A DNA stretch of 64,000 nt from Dipteris shenzhenensis (Eukaryota > Polypodiophyta > Polypodiopsida > Gleicheniales). The notes beneath the pieces are model-generated. The model saw only the letters and a program-made list of their open reading frames with translations. It searched no databases and was not told the DNA's origin. Both the position numbers and the translations under genes were made by a program. Location: NCBI GenBank assembly GCA_047967505.1, contig CM106541.1; one strand, 5' to 3'. Every line of letters starts with the position of its first letter. Within the stretch, counting starts at the first letter, position 1. Of this stretch, positions 21,781 through 33,640 are shown in pieces.

Positions 21781-23640
21781 AGAGAGAGGAACTAGAGAGA
21801 GAAAAGTTGAGGGGAGGAGAAGAAGAGGATGGAGAGACTGGAGGGAAGGGAGGAGGAAGGGAGGGAGAGGCCGGGGCTGAGTAGAGGGGGGAAAGGAGGA
21901 GGGAAGGGGGCAGGGGGGGGGAAGGGGGAGATGGGACAGTCTCCCTTGGAGGAGGGGGAGGGGCGGAGGGGTTGGCGGAAGGGGGGGAGCGGGGGGGGGA
22001 GCGGGGGTGAAGGCGGGGGAGGGGGAAGGGGGTGGGAGGGGCTGGCAGCCCTGGGGGAAGGGGGGGTGGGGAAGAGGGGTGGGGGGAAGGGATGAGAGGG
22101 GGGGGCTGGCGGCCGCGGCCGCGAGCTCGGGGGAAGGGGGGAGGGAAGGGAAGGGGGAGAGGGGGCGGGGAGGGGGGGTGCGAGGAAGAAGGGGGGGGAG
22201 GGGGAAGGGGGGGTGGGAAAGAGGGGGGGAAGGGGGTGGGAGGGGCTGGCGGCCGTGGGGGAAGGGGGGGTGGGGAAGAGGGGGGGGGAGGGCTGAGAGG
22301 GGGGGGACTGGCAGCGCGGAGGGGGGGGAAGGGGGGAGTGGGAGGGGCTGGCAACCGCGGCCGCCAGATCGGGGGAAGGGGGGGTGGGGAAGGTGGGGGG
22401 GGGAGGGCTGAGAGGGGGGGGGGCTGGTGGCCGTGGCCGCTAGCTCGGGGGAAGGGGGCGGGGAGGGGAAGGGGGGGTGGGGAAGAGGGGGGGGGCTGGG
22501 AGGTTGGCGGCAGCTCGGGGGGAGGGGGGGTGCGAGAGGGGGGGGTGCGAGGGGGGGGGGGAAGGGGGGGGGAAGGGGGGGTGCGAGAGGGGGGGGTGCG
22601 AGGGGGTGCGAGAGGGGGGGAAAGGGTTGGCGGTCGCGGTCGCCATCCTGGGGGGTGAAGGAGCGGGAGGGGGTGCGAGCGGGGTGGGGGAAGGGGGTCG
22701 GCAGCCCAGGGGAAGGGGGGGTGGGGAAGGTGGGGGGGGGAAGGGCTGAGAGGGGGGGGGCTGGCGGCCACGACCGCCAGCTCGGGAGAAGGGGGGAGGG
22801 GGGGTGCGAGGGGGTGTGAGAGGGGGGGAAGGGCTGGCGACCACGGTCGCCAGCCCCGGGGTGACGGAGCGGGAGGGGCAAGGGGTGCGAGGGGGGAGGT
22901 GGAGAGGAAAGGGGGTCGGACGGGGGCGACAGGGGGAAAGGGGGGAGGGGGGGCTAGCGGTCACGCGAGGGGGAAAGGGGGAGGAAGGGGGTGGGACGGT
23001 GGGGGCTGGCGGTGGGGGAAGAGGGGAGGGGGGGGCTAGCGACTGCAGCCGCCAGCCCTGGGGAAGGGGGGGTGGATGGGGAAGGGGGAAGGGGGCGGGG
23101 GGGAAAGGGTGGCTAGCGGCCACGGCCGCCAGCCTTGGGGAAGGGGGGGTGGAGGGGGAAGGGGGTGGGACGGGGGCGGGGGGGTGGAGGGGGTAGGGGG
23201 TGGGACGGGGGCGGCCGCCAACCTTGGGGAAGGGGGGATGGAGGGGGAAGGGCATGGAACGGGGAGAGCAGAGGGGGAAGGGGAGGGGGGGAGCGGGAGG
23301 GGGAGGGGGAAGGGGGGGCAGAGGGAGAAGGGGAGGGAGGGAGCGGGAGGGGAGGCGAGGGGGGGAGGGGTTTTGGCAGCGGAGGGAGGGGAGGGGAAGG
23401 GAGGGGCGAGGAGGGAGGGAGGGAGGGGTGCAGAAGGAGAGAGAGGAGAGAGAGAGGGAGAGGAGAGGAGGGAGCAGAAGGAGAGAGAGGGGAGTGAGAG
23501 AGAGAGTGAGGGGAGGGAGAGAGAAAGAGAGAGATAGAGTGTGTGGGGGGAAGATATGGGAGAGAGAGAGAGAGTGAGGGAGAGAGAAACAAGTGAGTAG
23601 AGGAAGAGAGGTCGAATTCTTACAAGAGGAGCAAGAGCGA
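21781..23640. repeat. Very G-rich minisatellite with GC palindromes
   Basis: The plus strand is almost only G and A with many runs of 5 to 10 G, interrupted every 60 to 150 bases by CTGGC(G/A)GCC...GCCAGC-type words. Several form perfect palindromes such as GGCGGCCGCGGCCGC. The long proline-rich frames on the minus strand and glycine-rich frames on the plus strand follow from composition. Sequence of this kind can form G-quadruplexes. Confidence 0.85.
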
Positions 23641-24229
23641 CAAATAAGATTTGACTTACGAGAAGAATGAAAGGGACTTACGAGAAGAAAGTATCAAGAA
23701 GAATGTTGAAGAAAGTATCAAGAAGAATGTTAAACACAAATTTGAATTGAAAAGGAACATACGAGAAGAAAGTATGAGAAGAATGTTGAACACAAATTTG
23801 AATTCAAATTTCCCTCTCTTTTTTGAAAATTCAAATTTATGCCTTTTCTTTCCATTTATTCATTCTAACTCTCTCCTCATTTCATTGAAGCAACCAAGAG
23901 CAAAAGAGAAAGGATAAGTGGAGCCTTACTTTTTTCACTTTTTCCAGGTACTTGCATTCTTTTTCACTGTCTTGTAATTCTTTTTCTTTACTTACAATTC
24001 TTTTTCAATTAGTTTCTTGTTAAAGTTTTTGAGTTCTATTTCTTAAAATTCGTCTCGTAATTCTTTTTCTTTACTTACAATTCTTTTTCAATTAGTTTAT
24101 TGTTAAAGTTTTTGAGGAGGGGGGTCTTTTAGAAGGCATTACAATTCTTTTTAAATTAGTTTCTTATTTGAGTTTTTGAGTTCTATTTTAATTAGCTTTT
24201 TATTTATATTTGAGTCTGTAAATTTGAGA
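23641..24229. repeat. Mixed spacer with two small tandem repeats
   Basis: At 23,650-23,800 an ACGAGAAGAAAGTAT unit with AAGAATGTT recurs four times. At 23,965-24,185 a unit ACAATTCTTTTTCAATTAG plus TTGTTAAAGTTTTTGAG occurs about three times. No gene. Confidence 0.6.
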
Positions 24230-24408
24230 AATGAGAGAATAGGGAGGGAGAGAAAGAGAGAGGAGAGAGGAGAGAGGGAAAGAGAGAAATTAAGAGGGAG
24301 AAGAGGGGCTCTTGGGGGCTGTGGCCGCCAAAGGGAGAGAGAGAATAAAAACGAGAGAGAGAATGAGAAATGAGAGGAGTAGGGAGGGAGAGAAAGAGAG
24401 AGAGGAGA

Positions 24409-24440
<32 letters not shown>

Positions 24441-25189
24441 TTCACAGAGAGAAGAGGGGCTCCTTAAATGAGAGAGAAGAGTAGGGAGGGAAAGAAAGAG
24501 AGAGGAGAGAGGGGGAGAGAGATTAAGAGAGAGAAGAGGGTCTCCTAGGGCCGTGGCTGCTTGAAGGAAGGGAGAGAGAGAGAGAGAAAGAGAGAGAAGG
24601 AGAGAGAGAGAAAGAGAGAGAGAGGGAAAGAGAGAGAAGGAGAGAGAGAGAAAGAGAGAGAGAGGGAAAGAGAGAGAGGGAGAGAGAGAGAAAGAGAGAG
24701 AGGGAGAGAGAGGGAGAGAGAGAGAGATGTTTATCAGAATGAAACATGGCGAGAGGAGAGAGGGAAAGAGAGAAATTAAGAGAGAGAAGAGGGGCTCTTC
24801 GGGGCCGTGGCTACCAAAGGGAGAGAGAGAATGAGAAATGAGAGAGAAGAGTACGGAGGGAGAGAGACAAGAGATTAAGAGAGAGAAGAGGAGGGAGGGA
24901 GAGAAAGAGAGAGAGGGAGAGAGAGAATGAGAAATGAGAGAGAAGAGTAGGGAGGGAGAGAAAGAGAGAGGGAGAGAGACAAGAGATTAAGAGAGAGAAG
25001 AGGGGCTCCTTAAATGAGAGAGAAGAGTAGGGAGGGAAAGAAAGAGAGAGCTGAGAGAGGGAGAGAGAGAGAGAGAGAGAAGAGAAGAGGGAGAGAGAGC
25101 TGAGAGAGAAGAGAGTAGGGAGGGAAAGAAAGAGAGGGAGGGAGAGGGAGAGGGAGAGAGAGAGAGAGAAGAGAAGAGGGAGACTTAGG

Positions 25190-25250
<61 letters not shown>

Positions 25251-25995
25251 AGAGAGGGAGGAATGAAACTTCTGTGCTAGAGGGAGGGAGAGAGTAGGGA
25301 GGGAGAGGGAGAGAGAGAGAAAGAAGAGAGGAGGGAGACTTAGGGAGAGAGAAAGAGAGAGAGGGGGAGAGAGAGAGAGAGAGAGAGAAAAGAGAGGAGG
25401 GAGACTTAGGGAGAGAGAGATAAAGAGAGAGGGAGAGAGAATGAAACTTCTAGCAGCCGTGGCCGCCAAGAGAGGGAGGTGTAGAGAGAGAGAGAGAGAG
25501 AGACTTCTCGCAGCCGTGGCCGCCAAGGGAGGGAGGGAGGGAGGAAGGCTGAGAGAGATTAAGAGAGAGAATTCAGAGAGAGACAGAGAGACATAGAGAG
25601 GGAAAGAATAACAAATCCTAGCGGCCAAGAGGATAGAGGTAGGGAGGTAGAGAGGGTAAGAAAGAGAGAGAGGGAGAGAGAGAGGAGAGGAGAGAGAGAG
25701 AGAGAGAGGAGAGAGATGGAGAGAGAGAGAGAAATAATTACAAATCCTAGGGAGAGAGAGAGAGATAAAGAGAGAGAATGAAAAATCTTAGCCGCCATGG
25801 GAGGGAGAGAAAGAGAGAGTTGAGATAAACTAAGAGAGAGAATGAGTGGGATGAGGACAGAGAGGGAAACACATAAGAGTTGGGAAACACATAAGAGTTG
25901 TCAGAGAGAGAGAGAGAGAGATTAAGAGAGAGAATGAGGTGTCTTGACTATGGCTACAGAGAGATTTAAGAGTCGAGAGAGAGAGAGAGAAAGTA
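24230..25995. repeat. GA-rich satellite with interspersed CCGTGGCCGCC words
   Basis: Long (GA)n-like tracts (AGAGAGAGGGAGAG) are broken at 24,318, 24,548, 24,803, 25,456, 25,513 and 25,787 by a GC-rich word like GCCGTGGCCGCCAAG. Larger blocks with GAAGAGGGGCTC recur. The serine/leucine-rich minus-strand frames are by-products. Confidence 0.88.
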
Positions 25996-27042
25996 AAGAC
26001 AGTTTTATATATTTACATGTTTTATATTATACTTTTAAAAATTTATAAAAGAGTGAATTTATGGTTTGTTTTGAAGGTGAGATAATATTTTTATGTATAT
26101 TCATCTTTTAAATTGAAAAATGTTAACTTTTCTTTAGATACTTGTTCTTCATTTATCTCACATGCAGGTTTAGCCTCTACATCAAAACCCCTTCTTTCGC
26201 ATATTTAAGCCTCTTAAACCCCAGCACATTAAAATGAACACAGAAAAAGAAATTATTTATTGCTTTTCTTCGCTTCGACGATTGGTTTAGCATAGTTTAG
26301 CATAGATTAGATTGCCTTAGAGGAGAGACAATGCTCCAAGTTGCCAATCAAAGCCATGCTCAAATTTTTCTAACTAGTTCCTAATCGTTGTCAGTCCCTT
26401 CGCTCACATGCGGTTTAACACTCATAACATGCTATTAAATAAGACCTTTTACCATTTACCAAGAAGTTTATTAGTGGCCAGATTGCATGAGCAGATATCA
26501 GTTGACAGATTACATGTCATGGGACATATTGGAGCTTGATGATTATTGGTTATTTTTATTGCATTTGTATAAATATTTAAGCTCCTTTATTGTCATAAAA
26601 ACCCTTGTAAAGCCTTCTATGCTATTTTTTACATTTATTGTCATATGAAGCACCTTGTAATAAACTTGACTATCCCAACCATTCACTATTTAACGAGTAT
26701 CAGTGGGATGCATAAGTGGATATAAGTGGAATAGTTTTTAGTGGGTAGATTGCATCAGTTGGGTATCAGTGCACATATATCAATGGATGGACAGAGTACA
26801 TGTCATCACGAAGATTGAAGCTTTATGACTAGAGGGCAAATCAATGGATGGACAGATTACATGTCTTCACATTTGTACAAATATTTAAGCCTTGTAAAGC
26901 CTTCTAGGCTATTTCCCACATTTATTGCCATGAAGCCTTGTAAAGCTTTTTGGGCTATTTCCCACATTTATTGTATCAAGGGTTGTATATTGTACTTTAC
27001 TTGTATGTATCTAAATTCTTCATTATCTTTTCTTGTAGGATT
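25996..27042. repeat. AT-rich 5' flank of the C48-like gene with duplicated segments
   Basis: The block with ACAGATTACATGTC, ATTTGTA(T/C)AAATATTTAAGC and CTTGTAAAGCCTTCT is present at about 26,500-26,650 and again at 26,840-26,930; CTATTTCCCACATTTATTG repeats at 26,909 and 26,954. No coding is evident. The promoter of the following gene may lie here. Confidence 0.5.
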
Positions 27043-27984
27043 ATGGAGCAATCAACTAATGTGGTGGCTATCCTAAATGACTCTGAGATCAGAGAATGGG
27101 TTTCTGATGTCACTTTGAATTTCAAAGGAAAGGAATAGAGCCCCAATGGCTTTGGTAGGTGGACTCGATATCACATGGGCAAAAGAGCTTGGTTTCTTCA
27201 TAAAAAGGAAAAGAAACTCTTTCTACTTATGTCAAAAAGGGAGTTCAATGGTGTTGAAGATCCATGGGATGCTACTTTCTTCAAAAAAGATATGACTTCA
27301 AGCCTTGTGGTAGGCATAATGATAGAGCCAAAAGAGACCTTTGTGGATATTTTTACAAAGAGTTTAGATCCTGAAGTTGGCGGTATTCATATTTTCGTGT
27401 CAAGGAGAGACTCAAAGACCTTTGTGATGCCTCCTCCTCAACCATCAAAGTTTCCGGAGCTACAAAGTGCATTGGAGACTCTTTCATATACTTGGGAGCA
27501 ATTTCCTAGTGTGGTGGCAAAAAGGATGCATGCAAAGATAATGTTTGAGTACTTTCAGGATGCAGAATATGCTCCTCATATTCAAGGATCTTCACATGAA
27601 GGAGATCAAAAAGCTCAGACTTCGATGTAGGGACAAGAAGAACAGGCACACTGTCACAAATGTGTAGAACATGAGCACAAACTTCTAGAGCAAGAAATGG
27701 TGGATGTAACTAAGGATGATGAAACACAAGCCTTGAGTACACGGGAATTAAAAAAAATTGAAGAAGATCAAGGTCGATCCACTGCAGTTATGCTAGAAGC
27801 TCTTGCTAGAAAACCACGACGTGAAATGCAAAAGGCTAGTACTGCAAGAGCCACGGTTCCAAGTAGTAAAAAAAGACATCGTCCCACTATAGAGAGAGAT
27901 AATGTGGATGAAAAACGGTTAAAAGAAGAGAAAGATGAAGAAGACTCAGAACCCAAGGTTGAAGATGATCAGGATGAACTCACA

Positions 27985-28760
27985 TCAATCAAAAATCTTA
28001 ATCTGCATCTTAATGAAGCAGTTACAGATGATGATGTCGGATATATCTGGGGTCAAAGGATGTGGTTTGTGAATGCCAAAGATGTGGAAGCTATAGCTCT
28101 CTTTACTAATAGTCGAAGCCTTGATATATCCTATGCAATGCAAATATACGAGGCTTTGAGAGATGGTAAGAAACCTGTGGCAAGCAATGTGGTCTTGCGC
28201 CCAATAATGTTTTGTCCAACCAAAAATAGTTTTGTGGATCAAATAACATTTATAGGGCCTACACATTTCGAGGAAACCTCCAGTTGATTCTTTAAAGACA
28301 CTCTTAAAAATATTCCACATGAACAAGGCGAAGAGGCACAAGGTGAGAATATGCTAAAGGTAGCAAAGAAGGAATTCCTCCTTCATTGCAGATTCCAGCC
28401 CATTGATGGTCAACATTGGGCTTATGCTTGTAATCAGATCGCAAGGAAATAAATTTTGCTCAAAAGACTCACTCCAGAACAATTTGCAAAGATAAGTTCA
28501 TTCCATTATTATCCTGCAACAATCTGTATATTCAAGCATGAGATCAAGTATTTGATTGAGTCCGAAAGACTTAATCATTATGTCCATGGAAAGCGTAAGA
28601 TATCCTCAACATCAGAGGTCTTACAAAAGGCAAGGGTTATATGGACAACACTTGGTTCTCCAAATCCTGATTTGAAGCGAGCTGTGGGTGGAGAGTTGCC
28701 TACAACTGCATGTTGTTTCTTAGAGAGAATTTTGATTTGGGAAACAACTTGAAAATATGA
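27985..28760 (+). other. C48-like module 1
   Basis: YIWGQRMWFVNAKDVEAI and SLDISYAMQIYEAL look like the opening helices of a Ulp1 fold; PIDGQHWAYA carries the possible catalytic His. The Cys block (CGWRVAYNCM) starts at 28,683 but one frame off the preceding ORF, so module 1 has a frameshift just before it as well as two stops. Confidence 0.5.
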
Positions 28761-29160
28761 CTACATTGCAGCATGTATAAAACCTTATCTTTATACTTGT
28801 ATGCTTGTTCAAGCCTTTAATTGGGATGTGTAAATCTCATAACTTTTTTATATTTTCCTCCAAGAGGAGAAGAGGCTGAGTGTAATGAAAGCATGCTATC
28901 TTTATACTTCTATGATTATTTAAACCTTTATTTTTATTTGGGATGTGTAAATCTCATAACTTTTTAAAATTTTCCTCCAAGAGGAGGAGAGACTCACTCT
29001 AATGAAAGCATGTATGAAACCTTACTTTTTAAATTTTTGCTCCAAGCGGAGGAGAGACTCACTCTAATGAAAGCATGTATGAAACCTTATCTGCTTGTTT
29101 AAGCCTTTATTTGGAATGTGTACATCGCATAACTTTTTTATATTTTTATAGTAGAAGGAG
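28761..29160. repeat. Intronic tandem repeat in the C48-like gene
   Basis: Units with CTCCAAG(A/C)GGAGGAGAGACTCA, AATGAAAGCATGTATGAAACC and GGGATGTGTAAATCTCATAAC occur three to four times. It separates module 1 from module 2. Confidence 0.65.
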
Positions 29161-29219
29161 GATGTAGAAGACATAGCAAGTGAAGAAGAATACGATGTAG
29201 ACTACTCTCTCAATAAGAT

Positions 29220-30180
29220 GAGTCATGAAAATATGAATCTATTGGAGCAGATTGGAAGTTCATTCACCACTATGTTGTTAATTTGACAACAATCTCATTT
29301 TTTTGAATTTGGTGAAGAAGAGATTTCAATCCTCTTGAATCCTAAGAAAGAGGTTAATGTCAAAGTCATTACAACCATCCTCAGGTTTGATGTAGCCTTT
29401 TCCTTGGCTTTATACTTTGCTTATTTTGATTAAACCCAAGAAGCTAATACCTTTTTTTTAAATATAGTAATGTTATAGTAAATTTTTTGCAAAATATACA
29501 AAGCGTTTCATATATGCTCGATCCTTGTATTTCAGAAGTGCTTAGCAACAAAGAAGAAACCATAGAGGATGTTTGCAAGTGGTTGAAGCATGTTTCTATG
29601 AATGATGCACGAGTTATTTTTACAGCATATTATGAGAAGTAAGCATCAAACCCTACTTGTTTTTTCTATTGCATTGCTAGAATTGTCTCAAACACAGTAA
29701 TTATTCTTTATTGATAATGCAGCTCACATTGGAGTCTGGTAGTCATGGACATCCTTGCGAAGAAGTGCTTCTTTGCCAACTCAATGACATCCATCCATGG
29801 CACTGTGTTAGAGTAAGTATAGACTACACTTGTTGTCACTTCTTGACATGTAGATTGATATGCAATGCACATATTCACTGTTGTTATATGTTTTGATGTG
29901 CAGATCAGCTCGAAAGTTAGTAGGTGCTATCGACACAATAATGCGGCAATGTGACTTGGCACAACAAATAGAGTATATAACATGTCAGGTATCACATCAA
30001 GAGAATAGCCACATCTATAATTGTGGATGGAGGGTGGGCTACAATTGCTTTTTGGTACTTGGTCGAATTTTTGAGATACAAAATGACACCACACTGTCAA
30101 CATATACGGATTTGCATCTCTATGCATTTATAACATGTACCATTCAAGCAATCATTAAGGGCGACATTATGGACCCTTCC
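29220..30180 (+). other. C48-like module 2
   Basis: Exons give EEEISILL, VCKWLKHVSMNDARVIF, SHWSLVVMDIL with FANSMTSIHG (29,720-29,815) and YNCGWRVGYNCF (30,016-30,050). His and Cys are present; the acidic triad position reads Asn. One TGA at 29284 lies where module 3 has an Arg-containing block. Confidence 0.6.
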
Positions 30181-31325
30181 ACAAGGCAAATAGATAATGG
30201 CTCAAAGGAGTGCGAAATGAATACCGTCAAAGAGTCAAAGGGGATAGAAGACCTCAACTCTACAAACATGGCTTCATTGGAAGAATTGGGAAGCTCTTTT
30301 AATGTTAGGGTTATGATTCAACATAGACGTCAGTATCTTGAATTTGGGGGAGAGGAGATTTCAATCCTCTCTAGAGCTTCAAATGAGGTCAATAACAACG
30401 TTATGATGGCCATTCTCAAGTTTGATACAAACTTTTTCTGTGCTTGATAATTCAATATTTTGATTAAATCTAATAAGCTAATATTCATTTATTGGTTGGT
30501 GTAGTATAGTTATCTCACGATTTGGTAGAGCCATACAAAACCGTGTGTATATGTTGGATTCCCTCCTTTCTCCTATACTTAGTGATAGCAGAAAGACAAT
30601 AGCCGATGTTTGTAAATGGTTACAGCCTTTACATTTACATGGCATGCGAGTACTATTTATGGCATATCACGAGATATAAGTATCATGGCAACCTTTATTT
30701 TCATCTTATACTGGCAACATTGTGTTAAATAATAATGGTTCTTAATTATTCGTGTAGGGAACATTGGAGTTTGGTGGTTTGGGACCTTGAAGACAACTAT
30801 TGTTGGTTTGTTAACTCGATTGTAGGCTTTCATGGCCCAGTGCAAACGTAAGTATTCTATTAATGTGTTGTTACTTCTATATTATGTACTTTATGTAATA
30901 GACACACTAAGTTTTTTTAATATGTCATGATGAGCAGGTCGATTGAGAAGTTGGTATCTACTATCAGAGAAACAGGACAGTACAAAGACTCGGTAGACTT
31001 CCAAAAGCGTTTAGTAGTAGAGCAGGAAGATGGGCATAGTTGTGGGTGGAGAGTTGCCTACAACTGCATGTTGATTTTCAATGAAATTTTCTCACTTAAG
31101 CCACAGATCTCATCGGAAGACTCTTTGGAGCTCAAATATTCAGAGGAGGATATACAATTATTTAGGGCTGAAATCATTCGAGACTTAATTGCTGCCATTA
31201 GAATACAACGTGCAACTGAAGCAATATCAGAGCTTGCATTTAAGGAAGACGAGACTGAGTCTACTATGAAAGCACTGCACACTATAGAAGAAGTAGAGAC
31301 TCAATGTACACTGATAGCACCATAG
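30181..31325 (+). other. C48-like module 3, best preserved
   Basis: It repeats module 2 exon for exon: LEFGGEEISILS (30,340), VCKWLQPLHLHGMRVLF (30,607-30,660), EHWSLVVWDLEDNYCWFVNSIVG (two pieces around 30,760-30,830) and HSCGWRVAYNCM (31,035-31,070). No stop interrupts it before 31323. Introns have GTAAGT-type donors. Confidence 0.6.
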
Positions 31326-31544
31326 CCTCCATTGGAAGCATTAGAAGAGTTGCCACAGCCTCTGCTTGCATTTAAGGAAGAGGATACTGAGTCTACTCCG
31401 AAAGCACTACATACTACAGAAGAAGTAGAGACTGAGTGTACATCTAGAGCACCACAACCTCCATTGGAAGCATCAGAAGAGTTGCCACAGTCTCCACTAG
31501 AAGCATCAGAAGAGTTGTGATGCATGTATGATGTTGTGTTTGTA

Positions 31545-32205
31545 GTTTTTGTTGATTATACACCAATTTGTGACTTATTACTTAAGTGGCATTTACTGAT
31601 GATATTTATATAATTATTTCATGCACACAATTTTATGATATGAATGTGTGATGATGTGATTATTTGGAAATAAATCCTTGTGTGAAGAGAATTTTGATAT
31701 GAATATGTGATGATGTAATATTTGTAATATATTTCTTCATGCACACAATTTTATGATATGAATGTGTGATGATGTGATTATTTGGAAATAAATCCTTGTG
31801 TGATGAGAAATTTGATATGAATATGTGATGATGTAATATTTGTAATATATTTCATGCACACAATTTTATGTTATGAATGTGTGATGATGTGATTATTTGG
31901 AAACAAATCCTTGTGTGATGAGAATTTTGATATGAATATGTGATGATGTAATATTTGTAATATATTTCTTCATGCACACAATTTTATGATATGAATGTGT
32001 GATGATGTGATTATTTGGAAATAAATCCTTGTGTGATGAGAATTTTGATATGAATATGTGATGATGTAATATTTGTAATATATTTCTTCATGCACACAAT
32101 TTTATGATATGAATGTGTGATGATGTGATTATTTGGAAATAAATCCTTGTGTGATGAGAATTTTAATATGAATATGTGATGATGTAATATTTGTAATATA
32201 TTTCA
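31545..32205. repeat. 118-bp minisatellite, about five copies
   Basis: CATGCACACAATTTTATGAT recurs at about 31,621, 31,738, 31,854, 31,971 and 32,089. Units also share GTGATGATGTGATTATTTGG and GATGATGTAATATTTGTAAT. It begins just past the C48-like gene. Confidence 0.88.
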
Positions 32206-33180
32206 CTCGCAAGTATCAATTCCCAATGCTCCACTCACTTAAAGTACAGCATTCCCATTGCTCTGCAAAATTTTATTCAATTGGACAGTCTCCACTCAGT
32301 TAAAGTAATCTAGCATTCCCAATGCTTCTCTCACTTTATTCCAACCCTTATCCTTATCATAGCGAACACATCATGCCTTAGTGCACTTGTATTCTTCCAT
32401 CCTAGCCTCCACTCACTTAAAGTAGAGCATTCCCAATGCTTCTCTCACTTTATTCCAACCCTTATCCTTATCATAGCGAACACATCGTGCCTTAGTGCAC
32501 TTGTATTCTTCCATCCTAGTCCTTCCACAAATTCTCTCATATTTCTTGCATCCTAGTCCTTCTGATTAACTTGTATTCATCTTTCACTTTACATCTTCCC
32601 TCACTTTCTATCCCTCCAAGACACTCTCTTATTTCTTACATCCTAGTCCTTCTAATTAACTTGTATTCGTCTTATCGCTCTCTCTCTCTCACTTGTAATA
32701 TATTTCACTCGCAAGTATCAATTCCCAATGCTCCACTCACTTAAAGTACAGCATTCCCAATGCTCTGCAAAATTTTATTCAGTTGGACAATCTCCACTCA
32801 CTTAAAGTAGAGCATTACCAATGCGTCTCTCACTTTATTCCAACCCTTATCCTTATCATAGTGAACACATCGTGCCTTAGTGCACTTGTATTCTTCCATC
32901 CTAGTCCTTCCACAAACACTCTCTTATTTCTTACATCCTAGTCCTTCTCAGTAACTTGTATTCTTCTATCCTAGTCCTTCCACAAACACTCTCTTCTTTC
33001 ATCCTCTCTTCTTTCATCCATCCTGATAACTTGTATTCTTCTATCCTAGTTCTTCCACAAACACTCTCTTCTTTCATCCATCCTAGTACTTCTCATTAAC
33101 TTGTATTCTTCCAACCTAGTCCTTCCACAAACACTCTCTTCTTTCTTCCATCGTAGTCCATCTCCCTTTCTTTATCATCT
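32194..33180. repeat. Nested duplications with CACTCACTTAAAGTA and CTTATCCTTATCATAGCG
   Basis: A ~500-bp block starting ATATATTTCACTCGCAAGTA at about 32,195 returns at 32,697. Inside, a ~120-bp unit (TTAAAGTA, GCATTCCCAATGCTTCTCTC, CCAACCCTTATCCTTATC) is doubled at 32,290-32,520. After 32,900 a CTAGTCCTTCCACAAACACTC unit repeats about five times. Confidence 0.8.
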
Positions 33181-33640
33181 CCCCACCCATGGATGCCTTG
33201 GCATTGTCGAAGATGTGGAGTTTGGAATTAACAGTCTCAAAGAATGGATTGTTGAACAAGGAGCACAGAGAGAGGCCAGAATTCGACAAGGTTCTCCTTT
33301 GACACACATGGAGAGAGAGGAATTTGATGCACAAAGGCACGCAGAGAGGGAGGAGACTCTCAAGATAGCAGAGAGTGAAAGACTTTTAAGACATATGATA
33401 AAAGCATGATAAGATCTCTTAGACTTCTTAAGTAACCTCTGTTATCGCAGCTCTCATCATGGGCGATTTGATGCGGATGCTGAGAGAACAATAAGAGCCT
33501 CACAGAGAAATTATAAAGAAACAATTTGTGATTGCTTAAATTTCTTCTTTGCATGTAATTATGTTGAGGATATAGCTATGGAGGCAGTGAAAGATTGGGT
33601 TATTGAGAAGATAAGAGAGACTAATGATGAGATCTTCTAG
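33101..33640 (+). pseudogene. Small unknown gene with a double in-frame stop
   Basis: From about 33,190 the frame reads a helical, charged protein (VEDVEFGINSLKEWIVEQG, EREEFDAQRHAEREE), stops at TGA TAA (33,407-33,412) and continues in the same frame for 75 codons (HHGRFDADAERT, DWVIEKIRETND) to TAG at 33,640. I do not recognise the family. The true start is uncertain: the Met at 33,101 lies in repeat sequence. Confidence 0.4.

Larger units (their letters stand above)
27043..31520 (+). pseudogene. Multi-module Ulp1/C48-like cysteine protease gene, six in-frame stops
   Basis: A Ulp1-like protease would cleave SUMO-type or polyprotein bonds; here only the fold is inferred. I start at ATG 27043 (MEQSTNVV). 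The frame 27,043-28,752 is continuous apart from TAG 27136, TAG 27628, TGA 28285 and TAA 28450. It holds a domain of unknown type, a basic coil (KKRHRP, EEKDEEDSE) and module 1. Exons from 29,210 to 31,325 hold modules 2 and 3, with intron positions repeated in both. Each module shows HWSLVV, a F-N-S segment and a CGWR(V)xYNC block, matching His, Asn/Asp and Cys of C48 enzymes. TGA 29284 and TAG 31323 also break it. The tail (31,220-31,520) repeats ALHTIEEVET and PPLEASEELPQ. Plant transposons often carry Ulp1-like genes, so it may be a transposon relic or a decayed host gene. Confidence 0.65.

Noticed and set aside
21662-23592. Long proline-rich minus-strand frames and glycine-rich plus-strand frames of up to 370 codons
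   Set aside because: They exist in several frames at once over a sequence made of G runs; no domain, no varied codon use. Composition explains them.
27136-28452. Stops as sites of recoding or U-to-C RNA editing
   Set aside because: Such editing is known for organelle transcripts; here the locus is nuclear repeat DNA, and decay explains the pattern.
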